A stretch of DNA of 64,000 bases, taken from contig NZ_JAYXHR010000001.1 in the NCBI RefSeq assembly GCF_036017065.1, forward strand, positions 372,001-436,000. Reading direction: 5' to 3'. The stretch comes from Uliginosibacterium sp036017065. Lineage in GTDB: Bacteria > Pseudomonadota > Gammaproteobacteria > Burkholderiales > Rhodocyclaceae. The notes below the pieces were generated by a model. That model saw only the letters and a program-made list of their open reading frames with translations, had not been told where the DNA came from and ran no database searches. Of this stretch, positions 17,564 to 26,730 are shown piece after piece; the stretch's first letter is position 1; every line of letters begins with the position of its first letter. The position numbers and the translations under genes were made by a program.

Positions 17564-19654
17564 TCAGAAACCGTAGGTGACGGATACGTAGTAACTGCGG
17601 CCAGGCAGGGGAATGTCGCCCGGAATCCGTCCGGGTGAGGGGCTGGGGTCGCGGGCGTCGGCATCGCCGAGGTTGCGGATCACGAAGTTGATGGCGCCCT
17701 TCGGGATCAGGCTGGTGTTGCGCAGGACCAGATCGGCCAGGGTGTAGCCGTCCAGCGGTACCCGCGTGTCGCCGGCGTCACGCGGGCGTTCGGTGATATG
17801 CGTCAGTTGCGGCGACAGCCACCAGCCGGGCAGGAACTGCCAGTCGGCACGCGCATGGAAACGGTGTTGCGGAACGTTCGCTGCCGGACGATCGGTTTCC
17901 GGGTCCACGGCGTCCTGATAGGAATAGTTGCCGGCCAGGTGCAGTCGCGGCACCGGGTCCCAGCTGCCTTCCAGTTCGAAACCCTTGCCACGCAGGCGGC
18001 CGGCGTTCTGCGCGGTGTTGCCGGTGCTGGGGTCGCCGTTGGGAACGAAGCGCAGGATGTCTTCCATGTCGTACTGGAAAACGTTGAAACCGACCTGGGT
18101 GCGCGGGTCGATCTGCCAGGAGATGGCGGCCTCCACGGTTTCGATGGTCTCCGGCTTGAGGTTGGGGTTGCCCACCGCCACCGGGTTGTTGATGTTGTAC
18201 AGCTCCGCGAACGATGGCGGGCGGAACGCCCGTCCGTACAAGAGCTTGGTGGTGACGTTGTAGGCGGCGTCCCAGACCAGGGCGAGACGCGGGTTGGTGG
18301 TGCCGCCGAAGTCCGAGTAATCGTCATGGCGTATGCCGGCCGTCAGCGTGAGGTCGCGGATCATCTGCCACTCGTCCTGCAGGTACGCGTACTGGATCTG
18401 CCGCGCATGCGGGCGCAGGAAAGGGGCCGTGTCCGAAACGTCCTGGATGCCGCCCAGCGGCACCGGCACGTAGCCGTTGCCCGGCACATACACGTAGGTG
18501 TAGTTCTTCTGTTCCTTGATGCGGTAGATGTCCTGGTCGACATAGCCGACGCCGACGCGTGCGCGATGGTCCTTGAGGCCGGTGTAGAGCAGCGAGCCGT
18601 TCACGGCGCTGCGTCGTTCCCATTTTTCGGGCCGGCCGATCATGCCTTGCGGAAAGCTGCCACCGAAGGAACCCGGCGGAAACAGCACCAGATCCGAATA
18701 CTCGTGGCGATCCGCGTACTGGAGCTGGACCGTCGCGCCAAGTGTCTCGGTGAGTTTCGGCGCGGCCCAGGTGAGGTCTGCCGTCAGTTGCTCGGATTCG
18801 TTGCGGCCGGTCGGGTCCAGCGCGTCGGCCACGCCCGAGCCGGTACCGAGGTCGCCGCGCTTCTTGTAGGCGCTGCGGAACTGGAACTGGCTGTACTTCA
18901 GGTCGATCGCCGCGTCCAGTTCGCGCCGCGTATTCGTCATGGGGCCGGGAGCATGCGAGGCACGTGTGCCGAAGAGACCGTCCAGGCTCGTCTGTGCGTC
19001 GGCATCGATGCTGGCATCGTTGCCGGTTGAGCGGCCGATGCGCAGGAAACCCGCCGCGCTGAGCCCGCCGATGCGGCCGGTCTGGCGCAGGCTGCCGCTG
19101 TAGGTGTCGAAACTGCCGGCGTCAGCGCGCACGGTGGTGCCTGGCTGGAAGTCCGGATCTTTCGTGAAGATGCTGATGACGCCCGCCATCGCCTCCGCAC
19201 CATACAGCGCGGAACCGGGTCCACGCACGACTTCGATGCGCGCGATGTTGTCGACCGGTACGCTGCTCCACAGGTTGCCGCGGTCGCCGACCACGGCGCT
19301 GGTCATCGGCACGCCGTTGATGAGCACCAGCACCTGCTGGTTGTACTGGCTGTAGATGCCGCGGAAGGCATACACGGGGATGGTGCCGAAGGTGTGCACG
19401 ATCTGCAGGCCGGGCACCTGGGTCAGGACGTCGTCGAGATCGCGCGCGCCCATGGCTTCGATGTCTGCCGCAGTGAACACGCTGGCGACGGAGGGCGCGC
19501 GTGCCACGGGTTGGGCGCTGCCCGTGGCAACGCTGACGGTGGTCTTGTCACCGTAGATCTGGGACAGGTCTTCTTCTTCCAGACCGGCAGCGTGGGCACC
19601 GCTGCCGACGAGGATCAGCCAGGACAGCCTCCAGCGTTTCCAGTGCTTGCGCAT
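17564..19654 (-). CDS. TonB-dependent outer-membrane receptor
   Basis: Beta-barrel receptor for an unknown large or chelated ligand, energised by TonB. The 696-residue protein has a signal peptide ending near AHA, a TonB-box-like KTTVSVATG segment, a plug domain (ADIEAMGARDLDDVLTQVPG, LINGVPMTS, IEVVRGPGSALYGAEAMAG) and a barrel ending in the outer-membrane signature YYVSVTYGF. GGAGGTGAC stands directly before the ATG at 19654, an excellent ribosome site. It is the first gene of the operon with the binding protein and the hybrid kinase. The plug resembles the BtuB/colicin-receptor branch, but no cobalamin riboswitch was seen upstream. Confidence 0.92.
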   Translation of the reverse strand: MRKHWKRWRLSWLILVGSGAHAAGLEEEDLSQIYGDKTTVSVATGSAQPVARAPSVASVFTAADIEAMGARDLDDVLTQVPGLQIVHTFGTIPVYAFRGIYSQYNQQVLVLINGVPMTSAVVGDRGNLWSSVPVDNIARIEVVRGPGSALYGAEAMAGVISIFTKDPDFQPGTTVRADAGSFDTYSGSLRQTGRIGGLSAAGFLRIGRSTGNDASIDADAQTSLDGLFGTRASHAPGPMTNTRRELDAAIDLKYSQFQFRSAYKKRGDLGTGSGVADALDPTGRNESEQLTADLTWAAPKLTETLGATVQLQYADRHEYSDLVLFPPGSFGGSFPQGMIGRPEKWERRSAVNGSLLYTGLKDHRARVGVGYVDQDIYRIKEQKNYTYVYVPGNGYVPVPLGGIQDVSDTAPFLRPHARQIQYAYLQDEWQMIRDLTLTAGIRHDDYSDFGGTTNPRLALVWDAAYNVTTKLLYGRAFRPPSFAELYNINNPVAVGNPNLKPETIETVEAAISWQIDPRTQVGFNVFQYDMEDILRFVPNGDPSTGNTAQNAGRLRGKGFELEGSWDPVPRLHLAGNYSYQDAVDPETDRPAANVPQHRFHARADWQFLPGWWLSPQLTHITERPRDAGDTRVPLDGYTLADLVLRNTSLIPKGAINFVIRNLGDADARDPSPSPGRIPGDIPLPGRSYYVSVTYGF

Positions 19655-19871
19655 GTCACCTCCACGTTTTCTTCTGGGGCACCCTTGAATATCGGGAAGA
19701 GCCGCGCCGGGATTGGCTGTCCGGCGAACTCGCGTGCGGCGTGAAGGTAGCACGACTGGGGCCGCGCGGTGCGCGGCGGGCGATGATTGTCTGCTGACCG
19801 GGGGAGCGGTCAGGCGGTCAAGACAGCGGGATCTGGAGCGGGAGTCCTGCCTTGCTGTGGCAGCCGAGACT

Positions 19872-20705
19872 TCAGTCCGAAGGCCAGGAGCGGGGCGCCA
19901 CCCCGGTGTATTGCACATCCTCCACGCGCTGCGGCATGACCGCGTGGGCAGGCTTCTCGAGGGCTTCGAGGTAGCAGGGCAGCATGCCGGCGAGGAAGGC
20001 CGGGAAGCTGCACAGGTAGTACTGGCGCACGTCCAGGCCCATGTCGGCGCACAGTGACGCGGTCAGCGCGGCGTAGTTCATGCGCAGGCGGTAGCGATGC
20101 GCGAGCAGCAGCCGCTCGATGTGCTGCACCAGGCGGCAGAAAGGGCCGTCGTGCAGGCCGAGTGCCTGGGCACGCGCACGCAGCGGCGCAATGCGTTCAT
20201 CGTGGCCGTTGATCGGGCGGCCGAACCCGGCAATCTTGCGTCGCTGCGCAAGCTCGCTGCGGATGCATTCGAGCAGCTTCTCGTCGCGCGCCTGATCGCT
20301 GTCCGCCTGGCTGCTCGCACGCAATGCGCGCTGCAGGAAATCCATCGCACGCAGATCGATCTGGCGGCCATAGATGGACGCTTCCGACACGGCCAGCGCG
20401 GCGGACAGGCCCAGCGTTCCGCTGCTGCGCGTACTGGCAGCCAGGGCGGCAACCCGGTTGTTCCAGAGACGTGTGTCCGGATAGCTGGTCGTCGCCCACA
20501 TGCTGCTCAGCAGTTCCAGCTGAGGTCGTTCCAGGCGGCGGCCCAGCAGGCCGAAGACGTAGAGATCGAGCCAGCTCGCATCGGCGAGGTCGCGGTGCAG
20601 GTCGTGGCCGCGGAACACCGCGCGGGTGCCGGGAAAAGCAGCGCCGACGCGGGTGCGAAGCGGGCCGCGATGCGCGTCCAGCGGATGGGCCGCCTGCCGG
20701 CTCAT
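19872..20705 (-). CDS. Citrate synthase/citryl-CoA lyase-fold protein, catalytic His replaced (subunit B)
   Basis: 277 residues, the size of short citryl-CoA lyases rather than full citrate synthase (about 430). Family landmarks can be aligned: IAGFGRPINGHDERIAPL matches the GFGHPIY..DPR block but has Arg for the His; ASIYGRQID lies where GPLHGGAN carries the first catalytic His, here Tyr; MNYAALTASLCADMGLD matches the PNVDFY..LG.P block. It overlaps the next upstream gene by ATGA and is last in the operon. Activity as a normal lyase or synthase looks unlikely; it may pair with the gene 20702-21508. Function unknown. Confidence 0.7.
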   Translation of the reverse strand: MSRQAAHPLDAHRGPLRTRVGAAFPGTRAVFRGHDLHRDLADASWLDLYVFGLLGRRLERPQLELLSSMWATTSYPDTRLWNNRVAALAASTRSSGTLGLSAALAVSEASIYGRQIDLRAMDFLQRALRASSQADSDQARDEKLLECIRSELAQRRKIAGFGRPINGHDERIAPLRARAQALGLHDGPFCRLVQHIERLLLAHRYRLRMNYAALTASLCADMGLDVRQYYLCSFPAFLAGMLPCYLEALEKPAHAVMPQRVEDVQYTGVAPRSWPSD

Positions 20706-21508
20706 GCGGCCTCCCGCGACGGCACGACGGCATCGGGGTCGTCACCGAGTTCGACGCCGCCGTACGGAAATGCCTTGTAGTGTGTCGTGCGCTGCTCCAG
20801 CGCATGCGCGGCGGCCCCCGGCAGGGTCAGCAACAGGTGGAGCATTTCGGCCTGCGCGGCATCCAGGCCAAGGTCGAAGCTGGCCGCGGCGGACACGCCG
20901 CAGAAGTTCAGCCCTTCACCCGCCAGGCTGCGCAGCGCGGTCTCGTGCCGGTCCAGGTAGCTCAGGGCGCCGTCCGGCACATGGCGGGCGAGTTGCGCGA
21001 TAGCCTGGCGTACCGGCAGCGGTGTCGTTGCGTCGTACGGACCGAAGCCGGGCCAGGAGGCGTGTCGGGGCCAGATGTCCAGCGCCTCGTTCTGCGTGGT
21101 CTCCAGCATCGTCGGCAGGGCGGTGAAATCACCCTTGCAGGCTCGCCAGGCGGTCACGGCCTCGAATACTTCACGCGCGCCACCGGCACGTCCTGCGCCC
21201 ACTGCCAATGCGGCCTGCAGGCAGGCTGCCGCGGGTGAGCCGCCGACGGCGCCGGCCATGGCGGCGTGCACTGCGGGATGACGCGGGCCGGGGTTGGCCA
21301 GCGCGACCATCAGGTCGCTTGCCAGTGCTGCCTGCGTGGCTGTCGGCAGCTCGCCGGTGAGCATCAGCAACAGCATCTGCGGCCAGGTGATGCGACCGAG
21401 CAACTCACCGTAGACGTCGTAGCCATGACAACGGGCGACTTCGGCCTGGTAGGCGCTGTCGGCGCTGGCCGTCTCCTGCCAGATGCGCGTGCTGAGTTGC
21501 GCACTCAT
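20702..21508 (-). CDS. Citrate synthase/citryl-CoA lyase-fold protein, degenerate active site (subunit A)
   Basis: 268 residues with the short citryl-CoA-lyase plan. Landmarks: the N-terminal helix with VYGELLGRITWPQMLLLMLTG, AVGAGRAGGAREVF where HGGANEA normally sits (first His replaced), WPGFGPYDATTPLPVR where GFGHPIY..DPR sits (second His replaced), and the strongly family-like C-terminus LPGAAAHALEQ. It overlaps the ThDP enzyme gene upstream and its paralogue downstream by ATGA each, which predicts coupled translation and a complex. Function unknown. Confidence 0.7.
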   Translation of the reverse strand: MSAQLSTRIWQETASADSAYQAEVARCHGYDVYGELLGRITWPQMLLLMLTGELPTATQAALASDLMVALANPGPRHPAVHAAMAGAVGGSPAAACLQAALAVGAGRAGGAREVFEAVTAWRACKGDFTALPTMLETTQNEALDIWPRHASWPGFGPYDATTPLPVRQAIAQLARHVPDGALSYLDRHETALRSLAGEGLNFCGVSAAASFDLGLDAAQAEMLHLLLTLPGAAAHALEQRTTHYKAFPYGGVELGDDPDAVVPSREAA

Positions 21509-23295
21509 TTGGCGGTGCCCAGCGCCGCCAGACGCATGGTGATGGGAGGGACTTCCTCCGGATCGATGCGCACGTCGATGAGGCAGGGGCCGGGCTTCGC
21601 CAGCGCGTCGGCGAGGTTGAACTCCAGCAGCTCGGCGTAGGTGTCGATGTTGTAGGCCCGCACGCCCATGGCTCGCGCCATCGCCGCGAAGTTGGTCGAG
21701 GGCAGCTTGTGGCCGATGGATTCCGCCTGTGCCAGGCGCTGGCCGTGGCGCACCATGCCGAGCGAGGAATCGTTGAGGATCACGTAGGCGACGCTGAGCT
21801 CTTCGGCAAGGGCGACACCGATCTCCTGGCCGTTCATGAGATAGCTGCCGTCACCGGTGAGGCAGATCACCGGGCGACGACGGTCTGCCATGGCGAGGCC
21901 GACGGCAGCCCCGATGGCCCAGCCCATCGGGGCGAAATTCATCAGGACCTGCAGCCAGTTGCGGTTGCCCTGGCGCACGTTCTGTCCGCCGCCCTGTGGC
22001 TGACTGCGGCGCAGGCCACGCCGGTCGGCGATCTCCAGGCGGTTTACCGCCCAGGCCGTGCTGTTGCCGGCATCCGCCACCACGCGCGCCTGTGGCGGAC
22101 ACTGGCGCGACAGGAAGCGCATGAGCGCCGAGGGCGGCACCGGGGCAACCGGCGATGCGGGCGGATCGGCCGGGCGGGCCAGGTTGCCGCCGATGCGGGC
22201 AAGCGTCGGCGCCGAGGACGCGGGCTCGATGTCGAACTGCCCGAGCAGGTGCTGCATCAGGCTCGGAAGGTGGGAAAACACATGATGGCCGGCCATCGGC
22301 GAGCCGAGCAGGTGCTCGCTCTGGTCGTCGACGTGGATCAGGCGCGTGTTGAGCAGGCGCTCGCTCCAGCCGGCGCTGGTCCATTCGCTGATACCGACGC
22401 CAAAGGCGACGACGAGGTCCGGCTCGGACGCCAGCAGGTTGACCGCGCTCTCATGGCCGGCGAATCCGAACACGCCGTGGTAGCGCGGGTGCATCGGGTT
22501 GATCAGGCCCTTGGCGTCCGGCGTGCTGATGAGGTCGGCGGATACGCGATGAGCCAGTTCGATCAACGGGCCGATGATGTCGCTGCAGCCGGCGCCGATG
22601 AAGAACACCTTGCGTTGCGCGCGGCGCAGTCGGGTGACGAGGGTGTCGGCTGCCCCCAGGTCGAGCAGGGCGGGGCGGCGGGCCTGCTGTGCCAGTGTGT
22701 GCAGCGGCGTCACCTGGACGGCGCTGCGCTGGATGTCGACCGGGATCGAGATATGGCTGGGCTGGCGGCTGTGGCAGGCGTTGAGCAGCGCCGACACGAT
22801 CTTGGCGTCGGCCTGTCCGGGATGGGAGATCAGTGTGTTGTAGCGGGCACAGTGGGCGAACATGCCCGGCACGTTGATGCCGGTGCAGGCGGAGTCCTGC
22901 AGGGCGCGACGGCCGAAGGACGGCAGGGGCGGCTGGCCGGTGATGGCGATCAGCGGCACGTTGTTGTCCAGCGCGGTGGCCACGCCGGTGATCATGTTGG
23001 TGGCGCCGGGGCCGGAGGTGGCGATGCACACGCCGGGCTTGCCGGTCTCGCGGGCATAGCCGTCGGCCATGAAGGCGGCGCCGGATTCATGGCGCGCCAC
23101 GACGGCGCGGGGTCCACCGGCGCGTTCGCTGCGGGCCAGCGCGTTGTAGATCGGTTCGATTGCGCCACCCGGTACGCCGAACACGTATTCGATGCCGAGC
23201 TGGGCCAGGTAATGGACGATCAGGTCTGAAACGTCATTGATTGCCAGGGCCAAGCCATGGCGCGCATCGTTCGATGCGGATTGCATGGAATGCAT
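21505..23295 (-). CDS. Acetolactate-synthase-like ThDP-dependent enzyme
   Basis: A 596-residue member of the ThDP enzyme family closest by eye to acetohydroxyacid synthases. The catalytic Glu (VARHESGAAF), SGPGATNMI, ITGQPPLP, and the ThDP-Mg site GDGSYLMNGQE are intact, so it should be active. It differs from IlvB in the substrate region: AFQEVD is ALQDSA and the Lys of VTKHN is Arg (CARYN). No small ACT subunit follows; instead two citrate-synthase-fold genes overlap its end. The ilvBN operon already provides acetolactate synthase, so a different 2-oxoacid reaction is likely. Start is M1 at 23295 or M4 at 23286. Confidence 0.85.
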   Translation of the reverse strand: MHSMQSASNDARHGLALAINDVSDLIVHYLAQLGIEYVFGVPGGAIEPIYNALARSERAGGPRAVVARHESGAAFMADGYARETGKPGVCIATSGPGATNMITGVATALDNNVPLIAITGQPPLPSFGRRALQDSACTGINVPGMFAHCARYNTLISHPGQADAKIVSALLNACHSRQPSHISIPVDIQRSAVQVTPLHTLAQQARRPALLDLGAADTLVTRLRRAQRKVFFIGAGCSDIIGPLIELAHRVSADLISTPDAKGLINPMHPRYHGVFGFAGHESAVNLLASEPDLVVAFGVGISEWTSAGWSERLLNTRLIHVDDQSEHLLGSPMAGHHVFSHLPSLMQHLLGQFDIEPASSAPTLARIGGNLARPADPPASPVAPVPPSALMRFLSRQCPPQARVVADAGNSTAWAVNRLEIADRRGLRRSQPQGGGQNVRQGNRNWLQVLMNFAPMGWAIGAAVGLAMADRRRPVICLTGDGSYLMNGQEIGVALAEELSVAYVILNDSSLGMVRHGQRLAQAESIGHKLPSTNFAAMARAMGVRAYNIDTYAELLEFNLADALAKPGPCLIDVRIDPEEVPPITMRLAALGTAK

Positions 23296-23427
23296 TGTCT
23301 TCTTCCGGGGGGTATGGTGTGGTCGCTGTAGGCGCCACGCCTTTGTTTATGCGCCTTTCCGGAGATCTTAAGAACTTCGCTGTCTATTACTTGTGACATA
23401 GTTCAACAAAAACACCATTACTTTCAA

Positions 23428-23447
23428 AAATGCTTGGACAAGCATTT
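23428..23447. repeat. Perfect 8+4+8 inverted repeat midway between divergent genes
   Basis: AAATGCTT (23428-23435) and AAGCATTT (23440-23447) are perfect inverted arms around GGAC. It is AT-rich in a GC-rich neighbourhood and lies 132 bp from the ThDP-enzyme start and 133 bp from aroC, in the 285-bp divergent region. It looks like a dimeric regulator's operator. A TAAAAT at 23536-23541 may be the aroC -10 element. Confidence 0.55.
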
Positions 23448-23580
23448 ATGCGAAGGAACTTCGTCACGCCTGTGAACACGTCGGACCACCTCGCCGAGCC
23501 CTGGGTTCGGTCGCGGGACGCCGAAACCTGCGTGCTAAAATCCGCGGCTTTCCAGCCCGCGCAATCGCGCCTTCGCACCC

Positions 23581-24714
23581 ATGTCCGGCAGTACTCTCGG
23601 CACGCTCTTCACGGTTACGTCCTTCGGTGAATCCCATGGCGCCGCCATCGGCTGCGTGGTGGACGGATGCCCGCCGGGACTGGCGCTGACCGAGGCTGAC
23701 ATCCAGGCCGAACTGGACAAGCGCAAACCGGGCACCTCGCGCCACGTGACCCAGCGCAAGGAGCCGGACACGGTGGAGATCCTCTCCGGCGTCTTCGAGG
23801 GCAAGACCACCGGCACGCCGATCGCGCTGCTGATCCGCAACCAGGACCAGCGTAGCGGCGACTACTCCAAGATCATGAACACCTACCGCCCCGGCCACGC
23901 GGACTACGCCTACGAGCACAAGTACGGTGTGCGCGACTACCGTGGCGGTGGGCGTTCTTCCGCACGCGAGACGGCAGTGCGCGTCGCCGCAGGCGCCATC
24001 GCGAAGAAGTGGCTGCGCGAGCGTCACGGCGTGGTGATCCGCGGCTTCATGAGCCAGCTGGGCGAGTTGCCGATTCCCTTCAAGGGCTGGCAGCACGTCG
24101 GCGAGAACGCCTTCTTCTCGCCGAACGCCGAGATCGTGCCGGAGCTGGAGGCCTACATGGATCGCATCCGCTCGGAACGCGACTCCATCGGCGCGAAGAT
24201 CGATGTCGTCGCCACCAACGTGCCACCGGGCTGGGGCGAGCCGGTGTATGACCGCCTGGATGCCGACATCGCCTACGCGATGATGAGCATCAACGCCGTG
24301 AAGGGCGTGGAGATCGGCGACGGTTTCGCCACGGTCGCCCAGCGTGGCAGCGTGCATGGCGACGAACTGACCCCGGCCGGTTTCCTCAGCAACCACGCCG
24401 GCGGCGTGCTGGGGGGCATCTCGACCGGGCAGGACCTGCGCGTGTCGATCGCCATCAAGCCCACCTCCTCGATTCCGCAGGACCGCCGCTCCATCGACCG
24501 CGACGGCAACCCGGTGGCGATGATGACCACCGGTCGCCACGACCCCTGTGTCGGTATCCGTGCGACGCCGATTGCCGAGGCGATGCTGGCCCTGGTGCTG
24601 GTCGACCACGCCTTGCGCCAGCGTGCGCAGAACGGTGACGTGCGCCCGGCCGTGCCGCGTATCGCCGGGCTGGCACCCGAGGGCGTGCAGGACATTCCGT
24701 CTCCCGAAGCCTGA
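23581..24714 (+). CDS. aroC: Chorismate synthase
   Basis: FMN-dependent enzyme converting 5-enolpyruvylshikimate-3-phosphate to chorismate, the last step of the common aromatic pathway. The 377-residue product has the signature blocks FGESHG, RPGHADYAYEHKYG and GGGRSSARETAVRV, and the C-terminal RHDPCVGIRATPIAEAM. Family length is about 360, so it carries a slightly longer C-terminus. The ATG has no strong ribosome site. The MFS gene starts 5 nt after its stop. Confidence 0.96.
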   Translation: MSGSTLGTLFTVTSFGESHGAAIGCVVDGCPPGLALTEADIQAELDKRKPGTSRHVTQRKEPDTVEILSGVFEGKTTGTPIALLIRNQDQRSGDYSKIMNTYRPGHADYAYEHKYGVRDYRGGGRSSARETAVRVAAGAIAKKWLRERHGVVIRGFMSQLGELPIPFKGWQHVGENAFFSPNAEIVPELEAYMDRIRSERDSIGAKIDVVATNVPPGWGEPVYDRLDADIAYAMMSINAVKGVEIGDGFATVAQRGSVHGDELTPAGFLSNHAGGVLGGISTGQDLRVSIAIKPTSSIPQDRRSIDRDGNPVAMMTTGRHDPCVGIRATPIAEAMLALVLVDHALRQRAQNGDVRPAVPRIAGLAPEGVQDIPSPEA

Positions 24715-24719
24715 GCGCG

Positions 24720-25904
24720 GTGGTGGCACCCGCTACCGCCGGCGTGCCGGCGGTCCGCCTGTCGGGCTATTACTTCTGCTATTTCGCCTTCATCGGCGTC
24801 TTCATGCCGTATTTCGCGCTGTACCTGCAGCAGCGCGGGTTCCCGGCCGCCGAAATCGGCCTGCTGATGTCCGTCCTGCAGCTCATGCGGCTGCTGGCGC
24901 CCAACCTGTGGGGCTGGCTGGCGGACCGGCTTGGGCGGCGTACGCCGGTCATCCGCATCGCCGCCGTGCTGTCATTGCTCGGCTTCACCGCGGTGCCATT
25001 CGTCGACGGCTTCTGGCCGGTCGCGCTGGCACTGGCCGTGATGGGTTTCTTCTGGACGGCCCAGCATCCGCTCACCGAAGCGCTGACCTTCGCTCACCTG
25101 CGCGGCCAGCCGGAGCGCTACGGGCCGATCCGCGCCTGGGGTTCCTGGGGCTTCATCGCCGCCAGCGCCGGACTGGGCTGGTGGCTGGAGCGTGCCGGCA
25201 TGGACTGGGTGGCCTGGTGCGGCATCGGCCTGCTGGCCGCCATCGTGATCGCCGCCCTGTGGGTGCCCGAGGCACCGGTCTGCCCGCGTGCGCACGCCGA
25301 GCGTTCGCTGTGGGCCGTGTTGCGCCAGCGCGAGGTGAAGGCTTTCCTGCTGGCGGCCTTCTTCATGTCGGCGGCACACGGCGCCTTCTACGTGTTCTTC
25401 TCCATCCATCTCGTCGAGGCCGGCTACAGCAAGACCAGCGTGGGGCTGCTGTGGACGCTGGGCGTGCTGGCGGAGATCGTGGTGTTCACCTTCGCGGCGC
25501 CGCTGCTGCGGCGCTGGTCGTCACGCGGCATCCTGCTGGCCTGCTTCGCCATCGGGATCGTCCGCTTCCTGCTGATGGGCTGGTGGGTGGAGTCGGTGCT
25601 GTTGATGGTGCTGGCGCAACTCATGCACGCCGCAACCTTTGGCGCTTATCATGCGGCCGCGGTCAGCACGGTGCATCGCTGGTTCGGCGAACGCAACCAG
25701 GCGCAGGGGCAGGCGCTCTACGGCAGCCTGTCCTTCGGGGGCGGCGGCATCCTGGGAGCGGTAGCCAGCGGGGCGGCGTGGGAGTCCTGGGGAGCGGGCA
25801 TGACGTTCTCGCTCGGATCGTTTTTTGCGCTGGCAGGTCTGATTGCCGTGTGGCAAGGCTGGCCTGCCAGGCTTGCGGTGCCGGAAGCCGGCAACAAGGA
25901 ATGA
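24720..25904 (+). CDS. MFS transporter, MFS_1-like / HcaT-type
   Basis: A 394-residue inner-membrane carrier with about twelve hydrophobic helices. The N-terminus (LSGYYFCYFAFIGVFMPYF) and the motif WGWLADRLGRRTP between helices 2 and 3 resemble the LacY/nucleoside-proton symporter branch that includes HcaT and YfhS-like carriers. The substrate cannot be read from sequence. It begins with GTG at 24720, 5 nt after aroC, and the lipoprotein gene starts one base after its stop, so aroC, the transporter and the M48 gene look like one transcript. Confidence 0.85.
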   Translation: MVAPATAGVPAVRLSGYYFCYFAFIGVFMPYFALYLQQRGFPAAEIGLLMSVLQLMRLLAPNLWGWLADRLGRRTPVIRIAAVLSLLGFTAVPFVDGFWPVALALAVMGFFWTAQHPLTEALTFAHLRGQPERYGPIRAWGSWGFIAASAGLGWWLERAGMDWVAWCGIGLLAAIVIAALWVPEAPVCPRAHAERSLWAVLRQREVKAFLLAAFFMSAAHGAFYVFFSIHLVEAGYSKTSVGLLWTLGVLAEIVVFTFAAPLLRRWSSRGILLACFAIGIVRFLLMGWWVESVLLMVLAQLMHAATFGAYHAAAVSTVHRWFGERNQAQGQALYGSLSFGGGGILGAVASGAAWESWGAGMTFSLGSFFALAGLIAVWQGWPARLAVPEAGNKE

Positions 25905-25905
25905 C

Positions 25906-26730
25906 ATGAGACATCGCATGAAATACATCGTGGCCCTGGGAAGCGTGCTGCTGGGCGTGGCGGCCTGCCAGTCGGTACAGACGACGAACCCCGGCGAGGT
26001 GGGGGTGACGCGCCAGCAGAGCGTGTCGCCGCTGGTCAATCGCGGCCAGCTGACGCAGCAGGCCAACACCCAGTACAAGCAGGTGCTGCAGCAGGCGCAG
26101 AAGAAGAACGCCCTGAACGTGGATGCAGCCCTGACCGCGCGCGTCCGCCGCATCGCCGACCGGATCATTCCCCAGGTGTCGGTGTTCCGCCCGGAAGCGG
26201 CCAAGTGGCAGTGGGAGGTCAACGTGCTGAGCTCGAAGGAGCTCAATGCCTGGTGCATGCCCGGCGGAAAGATCGCCTTCTACTCCGGCCTCATCGAGAC
26301 CCTGCAGCTGAACGACGACGAGATTGCGGCGATCATGGGTCACGAGATCGCCCACGCACTGCGCGAGCATGCCTGGGAGCGCGCCTCGCAGGCTGCCAAC
26401 GCCGGGCTGGGCATGACCGTGGCCGGCATCCTGCTCGGCGCACAGGGTTACCAGATGGACATGGCCAGCATGGCCTACCAGGTGATGTTCGAGCTGCCGA
26501 ACTCGCGCGAGCATGAAACCGAGGCCGACCGCATCGGAGTCGAACTGGCCGCGCGCGCCGGCTACAACCCGGCCGCCGCCGTCACGTTGTGGCAGAAGAT
26601 GGGCAAGCAGAGCAGCGGCGGAGAGCCGCCACAGTTCCTGTCCACCCACCCGGCCAATGCCGATCGACAGAAGGATCTGACTGTCTATTCGCAGCGGGTC
26701 CAGGGGTTGTACGAACAAGCCAGGCGATAG
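25906..26730 (+). CDS. M48 family metallopeptidase lipoprotein (LoiP/YggG-like)
   Basis: A 274-residue zinc protease anchored as a lipoprotein: signal peptide followed by the lipobox GVAAC near residue 20. The catalytic motif HEIAH (H146, E147, H150) and the third ligand in HETEADRIG are present. Relatives act in the periplasm in outer-membrane quality control. The ATG at 25906 has AAGGA about 8 nt upstream; ATG 25918 is a shorter alternative. It lies one base after the MFS gene. Confidence 0.9.
   Translation: MRHRMKYIVALGSVLLGVAACQSVQTTNPGEVGVTRQQSVSPLVNRGQLTQQANTQYKQVLQQAQKKNALNVDAALTARVRRIADRIIPQVSVFRPEAAKWQWEVNVLSSKELNAWCMPGGKIAFYSGLIETLQLNDDEIAAIMGHEIAHALREHAWERASQAANAGLGMTVAGILLGAQGYQMDMASMAYQVMFELPNSREHETEADRIGVELAARAGYNPAAAVTLWQKMGKQSSGGEPPQFLSTHPANADRQKDLTVYSQRVQGLYEQARR

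Noticed and set aside
19655..19871. Cobalamin riboswitch before the BtuB-like TonB receptor
   Set aside because: The 217-bp gap holds only small hairpins such as CTGACC/GGTCAG (19794-19813); no B12-box-like sequence was seen.
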